Positions 25,635-33,839 of a stretch of 64,000 nt of DNA are shown in pieces (within the stretch, counting starts at the first letter, position 1; each line of letters opens with the position of its first letter). Source of the DNA: Sphingomonas sp. Root720. Lineage in GTDB: Bacteria; Pseudomonadota; Alphaproteobacteria; Sphingomonadales; Sphingomonadaceae. The notes under the pieces were generated by a model, which ran no database searches, had not been told where the DNA came from, and was given only the letters and a program-made list of their open reading frames with translations. The stretch lies in assembly GCF_001428605.1 (NCBI RefSeq), contig NZ_LMID01000001.1:813372-877371 (forward strand), given 5' to 3'. Position numbers and translations under genes: made by a program.

Positions 25635-26561
25635 TTGGAGGAGACGGCGGATTCGAACTATCGCCAGTCGCTCGACCTTGCGTCGCTCCGGCTGTTCGTC
25701 CAGGCCGTCGAGCATGGCAGCCTATCGAAGGTAGCCGAGCGGAATAACATGGCCCTTGCGGCGGTCAGCAAGCGGATCGCCCAGCTCGAGGACTACTACC
25801 ATGTTCGGCTGCTCCAGCGGACCGGCCGGGGCGTGATCACCACGCCAGCGGGCGTCGCGCTCATGCAGCATGCCGCGGACATCTTCCGAAAGGTGCACCT
25901 GTCCCGTCGCGAGCTTTCCGATTATGCCCGCGGCGTGATCGGCACCGTCCGGCTGTTCGCGAGCACGTCGGCAATCAGCCAGATGCTGCCCGCCGATCTT
26001 GCTGCTTTCGGCGTTGCGCAACCTGACATCCGCGTGGACTTGCGTGAAGCCTATAGCGGCGCCATCGCCGCGCGCGTCCGGGATGGCACTGCCGATATGG
26101 GCGTCGTTATCGCCAATCCTGGCATGGATGGCCTGGATCAGCGCCTCTATCGCCGCGATCGACTGGTGCTCCTTGCACCGCGCGACTTCAATTCCGCGGG
26201 AGATTCTATTCGCCTGCGCGATTTGGTGGACGCGGATTTCGTGTTGATGGAAGATGACGCCGCCATCACGAGCCTGCTGCTGCGTATCGCGGCCAGCCGA
26301 GGCATTACCTTGCGCGTCCGCGCTCGCGTCGACAGCTTCGACGGCGTCTGCCGAATGGTGCAGTCCGGTTTCGGTGTCGGCATCCTTCCCGCCATGATAG
26401 CGCGACATTCCGCTGCCGCGATGGAGCTGCGGCTTATCGACCTCGACGAAGATTGGGCGGAACGACAGATGCTGATCGTGACGAACCCGCGCTTCGAGCA
26501 AAGCCGCGCAACGCGTCAGCTCGCCGATTTCCTCGCCTTCGCGGCGTCAAATTGCGATTGA
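25635..26561 (+). CDS. LysR-family transcriptional regulator
   Basis: 308 residues from TTG 25635. LTTR winged helix LDLASLRLFVQAVEHGSLSK, ALAAVSKRIAQLED, LLQRTGRGV, then a periplasmic-binding-like effector domain. The frame is open far upstream but without LysR homology; TTG at 25635 follows GGGG by 7 bases, TTG at 25629 is an alternative. Its first codons lie on a tRNA-like fragment. Convergent with the MmgE/PrpD gene; likely regulates a neighbouring operon. Confidence 0.85.
   Translation: MEETADSNYRQSLDLASLRLFVQAVEHGSLSKVAERNNMALAAVSKRIAQLEDYYHVRLLQRTGRGVITTPAGVALMQHAADIFRKVHLSRRELSDYARGVIGTVRLFASTSAISQMLPADLAAFGVAQPDIRVDLREAYSGAIAARVRDGTADMGVVIANPGMDGLDQRLYRRDRLVLLAPRDFNSAGDSIRLRDLVDADFVLMEDDAAITSLLLRIAASRGITLRVRARVDSFDGVCRMVQSGFGVGILPAMIARHSAAAMELRLIDLDEDWAERQMLIVTNPRFEQSRATRQLADFLAFAASNCD
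25636..25658. repeat. tRNA-Ser 3'-end-like fragment, candidate attachment-site remnant
   Basis: TGGAGGAGACGG then CGGATTCGAAC matches the 3' end (CCA, acceptor strand, T arm) of the tRNA-Ser gene at 45712-45804 at 21 of 24 positions, with one base missing and two changed. Same orientation as that tRNA, as expected for direct att repeats. It overlaps the first codons of the LysR gene. No integrase is seen, so this may be an old scar or chance. Confidence 0.4.
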
Positions 26562-26696
26562 TAAACCTTCGATATTGGCCGTGCGCTTCCGACCACCGGC
26601 TGGTCGATCATTGCGCCGTCGAGGACGGTCGTCCCCGCCCGGCCGGTCGCCCCGCACGAATAGCAGCGTGACTGCGCCCTCGAGGACAGGGCGCGC

Positions 26697-28061
26697 TCAC
26701 AGCAACATGCCGATCCGCTCGGCATCGGCGACCGTCCACAATCGGGCGACCAGCGCATCGGCGGAATTGTCGAAGCCGCCGAACCGGGCGAGCGCCGTCG
26801 CCTTGGCGCTGATCTCCTCGCGGGTGAGGCTGTTGCCCGGATCGCCCTTGGGCTCGTCGACCCGGACCTCGATCCGGCGTCCATCGACGGTCGTCACCGC
26901 CACCTTGCCTATCCAGCGGCGAGGATAGGCGGCATCGACCTCCGGATCGCAAACCATGACGACCCGATCCCGGAAAGCGGCGACCTCCGGGCGATCGAGC
27001 ACGGTCTCAAAGGTCGCGAGGTCGGCCGTGCCGCCATGGGCGATCAGGCCGAGCACGCTGCCCATCGAGAATTTCGCCTGGTGGACCGTCTCTGGCACGG
27101 TCACCTGGCCAAGCACGTCGATCGCGCCCTGGTGGACCAGCGCGGTGACGCCGTCGATCTGGTCGGGCCGTAGGTCGTGGTCGCGCATTGCCTTCAGCAG
27201 CGCGTCGGCGGCCGGATGGCTGTGACGGCAGGAGGCATGATATTTGAAAGATGTCTCGGCCGTCGCCCAGCGCGACCCCAGTCCATCGGTCAGCCGGGCG
27301 GGATCGGCATCGCTCGACATGCCGGCCGCCAGACCCTGCCCTCCCTCCAGAATCGCGCGCGCGCCAGTGAAGCCTTCGCGCGCGAGCCACGCCGAGGCAA
27401 GGCCGGCGGCAGCGGCGTGAGCGGTGTGGAGCTGCTTGGAATCGGCCGCGTCGCGCAGGAATTCCCACAGTCCCGCCGACTGGGTGCCGGCCGATCCGAA
27501 GGCGTGGTTCATGGCCTCGGCGTCGAGGCCCAGCAATCGGCCGACCGCTGCCGCCGCAGCGATGGTGCCGACCGTGCCGGTGGTGTGGAATATCCGGTAG
27601 TGCGAACGGCCGAGATACTCGCCGATGCGGACGCCCACCTCATAGCCTGCGACGGCCGCGACCATCAGCGCCTCGCCCGATCCGCCGATGGCCTGTGCGG
27701 TCGCCAGCGCCGGCGGGAACACCACCGCAGCGGGGTGGAAAACCGACCCGTTGTGGACGTCGTCCTGCTCGGCGACGTGGCTGGCCGCCGCATTTACCAT
27801 CGCCGCGAAATAGGGACTCGTCCGGCGGCCGGAGATCAGCACTTCCGAAGGGCCATCGCCCGGACCCATGGCGGCGGCGAAGCGGTCGACCGCCTGCACC
27901 GCGCGCGCCGGCCGCCCGGCCAGCGCCGATCCGGCCCAGTCGACGAACAGATCCTCGGCTCGGCGGAACACCGCATCGGGAATGGCGGCGCGCGTCAGCC
28001 CGGCAGCGAAGGCGGCAAGGGTGCGGGTCGGTCCGGCCGGCATGGCTTCAGGCGGCATCAT
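26697..28061 (-). CDS. MmgE/PrpD family protein
   Basis: 454 residues. MmgE/PrpD core: DWAGSALAGRPARAV, NAAASHVAEQDDVHNGSVFHPAAVVFPPALA, GTVGTIAAAAAVGRLLGLD, and KYHASCRHSHPAADAL. The fold covers 2-methylcitrate dehydratase, cis-aconitate decarboxylase and related (de)hydratases acting on tricarboxylates. The exact substrate is not decidable. Its start lies 14 bases inside the end of the CaiB gene, so the two are coupled. Last gene of the six-gene minus-strand operon. Confidence 0.85.
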   Translation of the reverse strand: MMPPEAMPAGPTRTLAAFAAGLTRAAIPDAVFRRAEDLFVDWAGSALAGRPARAVQAVDRFAAAMGPGDGPSEVLISGRRTSPYFAAMVNAAASHVAEQDDVHNGSVFHPAAVVFPPALATAQAIGGSGEALMVAAVAGYEVGVRIGEYLGRSHYRIFHTTGTVGTIAAAAAVGRLLGLDAEAMNHAFGSAGTQSAGLWEFLRDAADSKQLHTAHAAAAGLASAWLAREGFTGARAILEGGQGLAAGMSSDADPARLTDGLGSRWATAETSFKYHASCRHSHPAADALLKAMRDHDLRPDQIDGVTALVHQGAIDVLGQVTVPETVHQAKFSMGSVLGLIAHGGTADLATFETVLDRPEVAAFRDRVVMVCDPEVDAAYPRRWIGKVAVTTVDGRRIEVRVDEPKGDPGNSLTREEISAKATALARFGGFDNSADALVARLWTVADAERIGMLL

Positions 28062-29205
28062 GGTGGCAGTCCTCCTCCGGCGACAGGCCGATCTCGCACA
28101 GGATCGCCGCGGTGTGGGCGCCGACGTCCGGGATCGGGTCCATGCGCGCGTCGCTGCGCCCCGGCGGCAGCAGGGCCGGGATCGGACCGACAGGCGTGTC
28201 CACCTCGCGCCAGCGGCCCCGCGCGGCGAGTTGCTCGTGCGCCCAGAGATCGGTCATGCCGTTGACGCTGCCGTTGGCGATCCGGGCGGCGTCGAGCCGC
28301 GCCACCACGGCTTCGCGCGGCAGGGCACCGAACACCGCATCGATGATGGCGGCCAACGCCTCGCGATGGGCATTGCGCTGGGCGTTGGACGTGAAACGCG
28401 CATCCACGGCCACCTCCGGCCGTTCCAGCACCTGGGCGCAAAAGCCCGCCCATTCCCGCTCGTTCTGGACGCCCAGCATGACCTCTCCGGAGGCCGTCGC
28501 AAAGGGACCATAAGGATAGATGGTGGCGTGGAAGGCGCCGACCCGAGGCGGCGGCGGCGCGCCGTCGAAGGCGTAATAGAGCGGGTAGCTCATCCACTCC
28601 GCCATCGCTTCCAGCATCGACACGTCGATATGGCGGCCGACCCCGGTTCGTCCGCGCTCGATCAGCGCGGCGAGGATGTTGGAATAGGCGTACATGCCCG
28701 CCGCGATATCGGCGATCGAACAGCCGGCCTTGGCCGGCGCGTCCGGCGTGCCGGTCACCGACAGGAAGCCGCTCTCGCTCTGGATCAGCAGGTCGTATGC
28801 CTTGCGATCGCGATGGGGACCGTAGCCGCCATAGCCGGAGATATCGCAGACGATCAGGCGCGGATGGGCATGCTTCAGGCTGGCATGGTCGAAGCCCATG
28901 CGCGCGGTCGCCCCCGGCACCAGGTTCTGGACCAGCACATCGGCCCGGCCAACCAACCGGCGCAGCGCCTCGATCCCGAAATCGCTCTTCAGGTCCAGAG
29001 CGACGCTTTCCTTCGAGCGGTTGCACCAGACGAAATGGGAGGCAAGGCCGCGCACCCGATGGTCGTATGCGCGGGCGAAGTCCCCGGCACCCGGCCGCTC
29101 CACCTTGATGACCCGGGCGCCCAGGTCCGCGAGTTGGCGCGTCGCGAAAGGCGCGGCGATCGCCTGTTCCAGGCTGACGACGGTGATCCCTTCGAGGGGC
29201 AGCAT
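28048..29205 (-). CDS. CaiB/BaiF family CoA-transferase (type III)
   Basis: 385 residues. Start MLPLEGITVVSLEQAIAAPF, then RQLADLGARVIKVERPGAGD, YDLLIQSESG, and the catalytic Asp region HIDVSMLEAMAEW: all class III CoA-transferase marks. Moves CoA between organic acids. ATG at 29205 begins 1 base after the stop of an acyl-CoA dehydrogenase remnant. With the MmgE protein it suggests CoA-dependent breakdown of a carboxylic acid. Confidence 0.88.
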   Translation of the reverse strand: MLPLEGITVVSLEQAIAAPFATRQLADLGARVIKVERPGAGDFARAYDHRVRGLASHFVWCNRSKESVALDLKSDFGIEALRRLVGRADVLVQNLVPGATARMGFDHASLKHAHPRLIVCDISGYGGYGPHRDRKAYDLLIQSESGFLSVTGTPDAPAKAGCSIADIAAGMYAYSNILAALIERGRTGVGRHIDVSMLEAMAEWMSYPLYYAFDGAPPPPRVGAFHATIYPYGPFATASGEVMLGVQNEREWAGFCAQVLERPEVAVDARFTSNAQRNAHREALAAIIDAVFGALPREAVVARLDAARIANGSVNGMTDLWAHEQLAARGRWREVDTPVGPIPALLPPGRSDARMDPIPDVGAHTAAILCEIGLSPEEDCHHDAA

Positions 29206-29206
29206 A

Positions 29207-29375
29207 TTAGAAGGACCTCGGCAGGCCGAGCACATGCTCGGCGACATAGGACAGGATCAGGTTCGTGCTGACCGGCGCGACCTGGTACAGGCGAGTCTCG
29301 CGGAACGTGCGCTCGACGTCATATTCTTGGGCGAAACCGAAGCGGCCGCGAGCCCTCGCATCGGTTCCAGGTTCG
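29207..29375 (-). pseudogene. C-terminal remnant of an acyl-CoA dehydrogenase
   Basis: Reading the minus strand into the TAA at 29209-29207 gives GFAQEYDVERTFRETRLYQ followed by VAPVSTNLILSYVAEHVLGL and PRSF, the standard C-terminus of an acyl-CoA dehydrogenase. Homology fades near 29375; the other 330 or so residues, including FAD and catalytic parts, are absent. The following 170 bases to the MBL gene match nothing. A deletion between the MBL gene and this position is the simplest explanation. Confidence 0.8.
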
Positions 29376-29544
29376 CGACCTGGTGGCGGTGCCGGCGGCG
29401 GCCGATACAGTCTGAAAGATCATCGCCGGGGGCTGTCGGATCATGCGTCATCGGGCGGTCTTGGCCCCTCCCGCGCGCGCGCGGCAGACGGAAAAGAACG
29501 AAGTCAGATTTCGCGATCCGCGAAATCCGCAGCGCCGCATCCCC

Positions 29545-30552
29545 TCAATGCGAGTGGTCGCAGACCGGGCATGCCGCCGCCGCGGCCATGCGCGGCTTGT
29601 GCTCATAATGGTAGCGGCCCATCAGCTCCCACAATTCGGGCGAACCCACCGGCTCGGCGATGCCGCTCAACTCCCGCCACAGCGTGGCCATGTTGATGAT
29701 CACCCGTTCGGCCTCCCCCCATTCGCTGAACGGACCCCAGGCGACGTCGAAGGCGGCCTCGCGCCAGCCCATGCCGGCGTCGTAGCGCTTCTTCCCTTCA
29801 TCATAGAAATACTGAAGATAATCGCGGAAGTTGGCGACTTCGGCCTTGCCGCAGACCGGACCATGACCCGGTACGATGATCTCCGAGTCCCACTTGAGGA
29901 TCATCTCGCACGCCGCGATCCAGTTGCCGATCGGGCCGGCCCAGACCGCCGGATGGCCGCCGACGAACAATATGTCGCCGGTGTAGACGACGCCCTCCTT
30001 GGGCACGTGCACCAGCATGTCGCTCGCGGTGTGGGCCGGTCCGACGTCGATCAGATGGACGTCCTTGTCGCCGACCTTCAGCCATTTCTCGCCGGTGAAG
30101 GTTTCCGACACCGGTGGATGAACGATGCCGGCATGGTCGAACGGGCCGAACACCTCGGTGATGAAACGCTTGCCCAGGCTCCCGTCCGCCAGGCTCGCGG
30201 CGATGTTGACGAGCCGGTCGCCACCATCCTCCTCCAGCCGGTCGGCGACGACATGGGTGGTGATGATCCGCGCGTCGGCGACGAGCGCGTTGCCGAATGT
30301 GTGATCGCCATTCGCATGGGTGTTGACCAGCGTGTCGATCTCACGCGCGCTCGGCACCGCGTCGCGCATGGTGCACAGCATCTCGTCGGTCAGCTTCAGG
30401 TCGAACAGGGTATCGACCAGCAGCGACTCCTCGCCATCGGTGATCAGGCCGGCATTGCTCCAGCCCCAGCTGCCGTCGGGCTGGATATAGGCCCAGACGC
30501 CCTTGCCGACCTCGTGCAGGCCCTTGCTGAAGCTCCAGCTCCCGGTGGTCAT
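29545..30552 (-). CDS. Metallo-beta-lactamase-fold hydrolase
   Basis: 335 residues. Metal motif THANGDHTFG (HxHxDH with Asn for the second His), later GPAHTASDM and VVYTGDILF, PGHGPVCG. The N-terminal LITDGEESLLVDTLFD is the usual MBL strand pair. The Asn substitution changes the usual zinc site 1. ATG at 30552 overlaps the MFS stop by 4 bases (ATGA). Probably hydrolyses an ester, lactone or thioester of the local pathway. C-terminal CPVCDHSH is a possible metal-binding tail. Confidence 0.82.
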   Translation of the reverse strand: MTTGSWSFSKGLHEVGKGVWAYIQPDGSWGWSNAGLITDGEESLLVDTLFDLKLTDEMLCTMRDAVPSAREIDTLVNTHANGDHTFGNALVADARIITTHVVADRLEEDGGDRLVNIAASLADGSLGKRFITEVFGPFDHAGIVHPPVSETFTGEKWLKVGDKDVHLIDVGPAHTASDMLVHVPKEGVVYTGDILFVGGHPAVWAGPIGNWIAACEMILKWDSEIIVPGHGPVCGKAEVANFRDYLQYFYDEGKKRYDAGMGWREAAFDVAWGPFSEWGEAERVIINMATLWRELSGIAEPVGSPELWELMGRYHYEHKPRMAAAAACPVCDHSH

Positions 30553-31874
30553 TTCGTGGCTCCTGATGCGATGGGGAGATGCGGCTCGGCCTTGGGTGTC
30601 AGGAAGCGCGAACCGATCAGATAGAAGATGGCGGGAAAGGGAAAGAAGCCCATGCCGACCAGCACGCCGACCTGCAGCGGGTGGCTGGCGCCGTGCGCCA
30701 GCGCCTGGTCGCTGGCGAAGCCGATCAGCAGCGGCCCCAGGCCGGCGCCGATCAGGTTCGAGGCGAAGAGGGTCAGCGAGATGGCGAGCGCCCGCATGTC
30801 GCGGGGCACGATGTTCTGGACCAGCGCGTAGACCGGGCCGAAGCCGCAGGTCAGGATCGCGAAACCGAAGAACAGGCACGCCATCGCAATCGGGAAGCTG
30901 CCGGTGAAGATCGCGGCCAGGATCAGCGGAAAGGCGCAGACATAGGCGCCGACCGGAATCCACAGTGCCCAGCGCTGGTCGCGGGCGAAGAAGGGGCTGG
31001 CGATCATGCCGCCGAAGAAGATGCCGCACATCGAGCCCAGGCCGTAGACGACGCCGAAGCTGGGGCCGATCTCTCGCATCGAGAGGTTGAAGGTCCGAGC
31101 GAAATAGGATGGCAGCCACTGCACCAGGCCGGTGATGGCGAAGCCAGCGAAACCCAGGCCCGCCAGCAGGCACAGGAAGGCCGGATTGCGCGCGATCAGC
31201 CGCACCTCCTGCGAAAAGGGCCGGCCGGATGTCGCCGGGTGATCGCGATGTGTCCGGCGCAGCGGTTCGGGCACGGTCAGGAACAGCAGCAGCCCCAACA
31301 CGCCACCGGCAGCTCCGAAGATGAAGAAGGTGTGGCGCCAGCCGACGAGGTCGGACAACCAGCCGCCCAGCGCGAAACCGAGCAGCGATCCGACCGGCAT
31401 GCCGGCGGTGTAGAAGGAAAGAACGCCGACCCGGATCCGATCCGGCACGATATCGCCCATCAGCGAATGGGCCGGCGGGATGCAACCCGCTTCGCCCGCA
31501 CCGACGCCGAGACGCGCCGCCATCAAGTGCCAGAAATGCTGGGCGACGCCGGTGAGAGCGGTCATCCCGCTCCACACCAAGACGGCGATACCGATGACGT
31601 TGCGGCGGTTGCTGCGGTCGGCAAGCCGCGCGATCGGGATGCCGATGATCGCGTAAGAGACGGTAAAGGCGATTCCGGTCAGCAGTCCGAGCTGAACGTC
31701 GCTCAGATGATAGTCGGCCTTGATCGCGGGCAGCAGCACCGCGAGCGCCATGCGGTCGATATAGCTCAGCACATGGGTGAGGAAGAGGATCAGGACGACA
31801 TAGGTCAGAAACGGCCGGCTCAACGCCGTGCCGCCCTGCCCGGTCTCCGGCTGCGGGGGCGCATCAGCCGGCAA
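30549..31874 (-). CDS. MFS transporter, Spinster/aromatic-acid-like
   Basis: 441 residues, twelve membrane segments. SYIDRMALAVLLPAIKADYH near TM1, RLADRSNRRNVIGIAVLVWS after TM2, RLGVGAGEAGCIPPAHSLMG in TM4 are typical of the sphingomonad MFS group linked to aromatic or terpenoid catabolism. Start lies 11 bases inside the FAH gene, end overlaps the MBL start. Imports the pathway substrate or an intermediate across the inner membrane. Confidence 0.88.
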   Translation of the reverse strand: MPADAPPQPETGQGGTALSRPFLTYVVLILFLTHVLSYIDRMALAVLLPAIKADYHLSDVQLGLLTGIAFTVSYAIIGIPIARLADRSNRRNVIGIAVLVWSGMTALTGVAQHFWHLMAARLGVGAGEAGCIPPAHSLMGDIVPDRIRVGVLSFYTAGMPVGSLLGFALGGWLSDLVGWRHTFFIFGAAGGVLGLLLFLTVPEPLRRTHRDHPATSGRPFSQEVRLIARNPAFLCLLAGLGFAGFAITGLVQWLPSYFARTFNLSMREIGPSFGVVYGLGSMCGIFFGGMIASPFFARDQRWALWIPVGAYVCAFPLILAAIFTGSFPIAMACLFFGFAILTCGFGPVYALVQNIVPRDMRALAISLTLFASNLIGAGLGPLLIGFASDQALAHGASHPLQVGVLVGMGFFPFPAIFYLIGSRFLTPKAEPHLPIASGATK

Positions 31875-32820
31875 CGACCTGGTTCCTCAGGATGCCGATG
31901 CCCTCCACCTCCAGCTCGACGACGTCGCCCGACGTCAGCCGGCGGCCGAGTTCCAAGCCGCAGCCAGTCCCGACCGTGCCCGATCCCAACAGCTCGCCGG
32001 CGTGCAGCGTCTCGCTTTCGGAGATGAAGGCGATCAACTGGGCGAAGCTGGTGTTCATCGACGCGGTGCTGCCGCCGCCCCAGCGCTCGCCGTTCACCCG
32101 TGCTTCCATCCTGGCATCGGCCAGGTTGAAGGCGTCGGCGGTGACGATGCAGGGGCCCAGGATATTGGCGTTGTCGAAATCCTTCGACCGGCAAGGGCCG
32201 AGGGAGGCCATCTCGTCATTCTGGACGTCGCGCGCGCTGAAATCGTTGAAGATGGTATAGCCGAAGATGTAGCTTTCGGCCGCCTCGATTGGGATGTTCC
32301 GGCCGGTGCGGCCGATCACCGCGGCGAGTTCCAGCTCATAGTCCATCCAGATCGAAAAGGCGGGCCACTGCACCACCGTGTCCGGTCCAGCGAAGGCGAA
32401 GCGGTTGCACTTGTACCAGAAGGGCCGTGATCGGAAGAGCTCAAGCCGGCGCTGCTGCTCGGGCGTGCGCTCGGTCCGGCCCGCGACGCGGTTGCGGCCG
32501 TCGATCGCGTTGGTCAGATGCTCCTCGAAACATAGGCAATCTCGCATCTGGATGGGCCGCGGCAGCGGCGCCAGCAGTTGGCCGGCGTCACGCCTTAGGA
32601 TGGTGTCGGCGCCGTCCGCCCGCGTCGCCAGATCGCGGACCAGGTCGAGTTCCTCCGGCCCCGCCTCGATCAGCGCCTGCATCGCGGCGAGATTGGGATT
32701 GGATCGGCCGAAGGCGCGCTGGTGCGCCGACTGGACATCGAGAATGCGACTGTCCTCCTCGACGAGGACGCCCAGCCGCTCCCCCATGTCGAGGTCGTCG
32801 AGATAGGTGACGAGCTTCAT
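31864..32820 (-). CDS. Fumarylacetoacetate hydrolase family protein
   Basis: 318 residues. FAH fold with metal-binding E-x-E in MDYELELAAVIG, then GYTIFNDFSARDVQ, GLELGRRLTSGDVVELEVEGIG. Members cleave C-C bonds of 1,3-diketone or hydrate ring-fission products (fumarylpyruvate, acylpyruvates, oxo-acids). ATG at 32820 overlaps the NmrA stop by 4 bases. A ring-cleavage product is the likely substrate. Confidence 0.88.
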   Translation of the reverse strand: MKLVTYLDDLDMGERLGVLVEEDSRILDVQSAHQRAFGRSNPNLAAMQALIEAGPEELDLVRDLATRADGADTILRRDAGQLLAPLPRPIQMRDCLCFEEHLTNAIDGRNRVAGRTERTPEQQRRLELFRSRPFWYKCNRFAFAGPDTVVQWPAFSIWMDYELELAAVIGRTGRNIPIEAAESYIFGYTIFNDFSARDVQNDEMASLGPCRSKDFDNANILGPCIVTADAFNLADARMEARVNGERWGGGSTASMNTSFAQLIAFISESETLHAGELLGSGTVGTGCGLELGRRLTSGDVVELEVEGIGILRNQVVAG

Positions 32821-33710
32821 GCGTTCTCCCGTTGCGCGGCCGACGCGCCGCCTGATGCACGATATTCGCGCCGCACCGCGTCGGCGAAGCGATGGGACGA
32901 GCGCCCAAGGATCATCTCCAGCACATGGCCGTTACCCGGCAAGCCGTAACCGTCATAATGCCGGTACATGGCGACCAGTTCGCCGGTCTGGCGCTGGTCT
33001 AAGCCGCGCCGGCTGGCGCGCGCCTGGGCGAACGCCGTGATCGGCGCCTGTACGGTCCGGATCGCCGGATCGAGCGCCTCCTGCAGGATCGTTCCCATGC
33101 CGGTCGGCGTCAGCCGCTCCGTGCCGGCGAGTTCGTAGGTGGCGAAAGCGTGCGCGTCGCCGGCGGAAAGGATATTGGCGGTCGCCTCGATAAGGTCGGG
33201 CAGGTCGACCGGGTTGTAGAGGCCGTCCAGCCGAAAGGGCGGAGTGAAGGCGCCAGCGCGCTGGTCGAGGAACGTGAAGCAGGTCTGTACATACATCGCC
33301 GGCTGGATGATGGTCCAGACCAGCGCCGATTCACGCAGCATGAGTTCCACCTGCGACTTGCGCAGATGATGCGGCATCGCCGGGGTCGGCGCGTGCAGCA
33401 CCGAATGATAAGTGAAGCGCGCAATCCCGGCCGCTTCGGCCGCGACCATCGCGTTCGCCGCGAACAGCGGCTCCTGGTCGTTGAACACCGGCGGGATCAG
33501 ATGGACGACGCATGCACCCTCGATCGCGCGGGCGATCTGGTCGACGTCGTGCAGGTCCGCGACCCGGGCGTCGGCGAACATCGCCATCTGCTCGGGCCGC
33601 CGCACGACGGCGCGGACCGGAACTCCACGGCGCTCCAGTTCTGCCACCAGCGGGCGTCCGGTTCCGCCGGCGGCCCCCAATATGGCAATAGGTTTCGTGT
33701 CGTCTACCAT
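32817..33710 (-). CDS. NmrA-like NAD(P)-binding protein
   Basis: 297 residues. Rossmann motif ILGAAGGTGRPLVAEL at 9-24, NmrA-type VRAVVRRPEQ and HLIPPVFNDQEP; lacks a clear SDR YxxxK, so an atypical SDR (reductase or redox sensor). ATG at 33710. First gene of the operon nmrA-like, FAH, MFS, MBL, (acyl-CoA dehydrogenase remnant), CaiB, MmgE, and divergent from the LuxR/MalT-type gene. Confidence 0.82.
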   Translation of the reverse strand: MVDDTKPIAILGAAGGTGRPLVAELERRGVPVRAVVRRPEQMAMFADARVADLHDVDQIARAIEGACVVHLIPPVFNDQEPLFAANAMVAAEAAGIARFTYHSVLHAPTPAMPHHLRKSQVELMLRESALVWTIIQPAMYVQTCFTFLDQRAGAFTPPFRLDGLYNPVDLPDLIEATANILSAGDAHAFATYELAGTERLTPTGMGTILQEALDPAIRTVQAPITAFAQARASRRGLDQRQTGELVAMYRHYDGYGLPGNGHVLEMILGRSSHRFADAVRREYRASGGASAAQRENA

Positions 33711-33758
33711 GTCTGGCCTCTCCTGCCCCAGGATGTGCCAGCGCACCGGGTGGGACGC

Positions 33759-33778
33759 GCCCCCCCTTTGCGGGGGGC
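33759..33778. repeat. GC-rich hairpin, REP-like
   Basis: Six or more C, a short TTTGC loop and six G form a strong hairpin in the divergent spacer upstream of the NmrA and LuxR genes. Similar G/C-run hairpins occur at 36201, 43229 and 48911, so it looks like a dispersed element rather than a terminator. Confidence 0.4.
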
Positions 33779-33839
33779 TGCTTGCCAGCCCGTCTCGCCG
33801 TGATATTTTCGGCCGATATAGGGCATTTGAGAGGATGCG

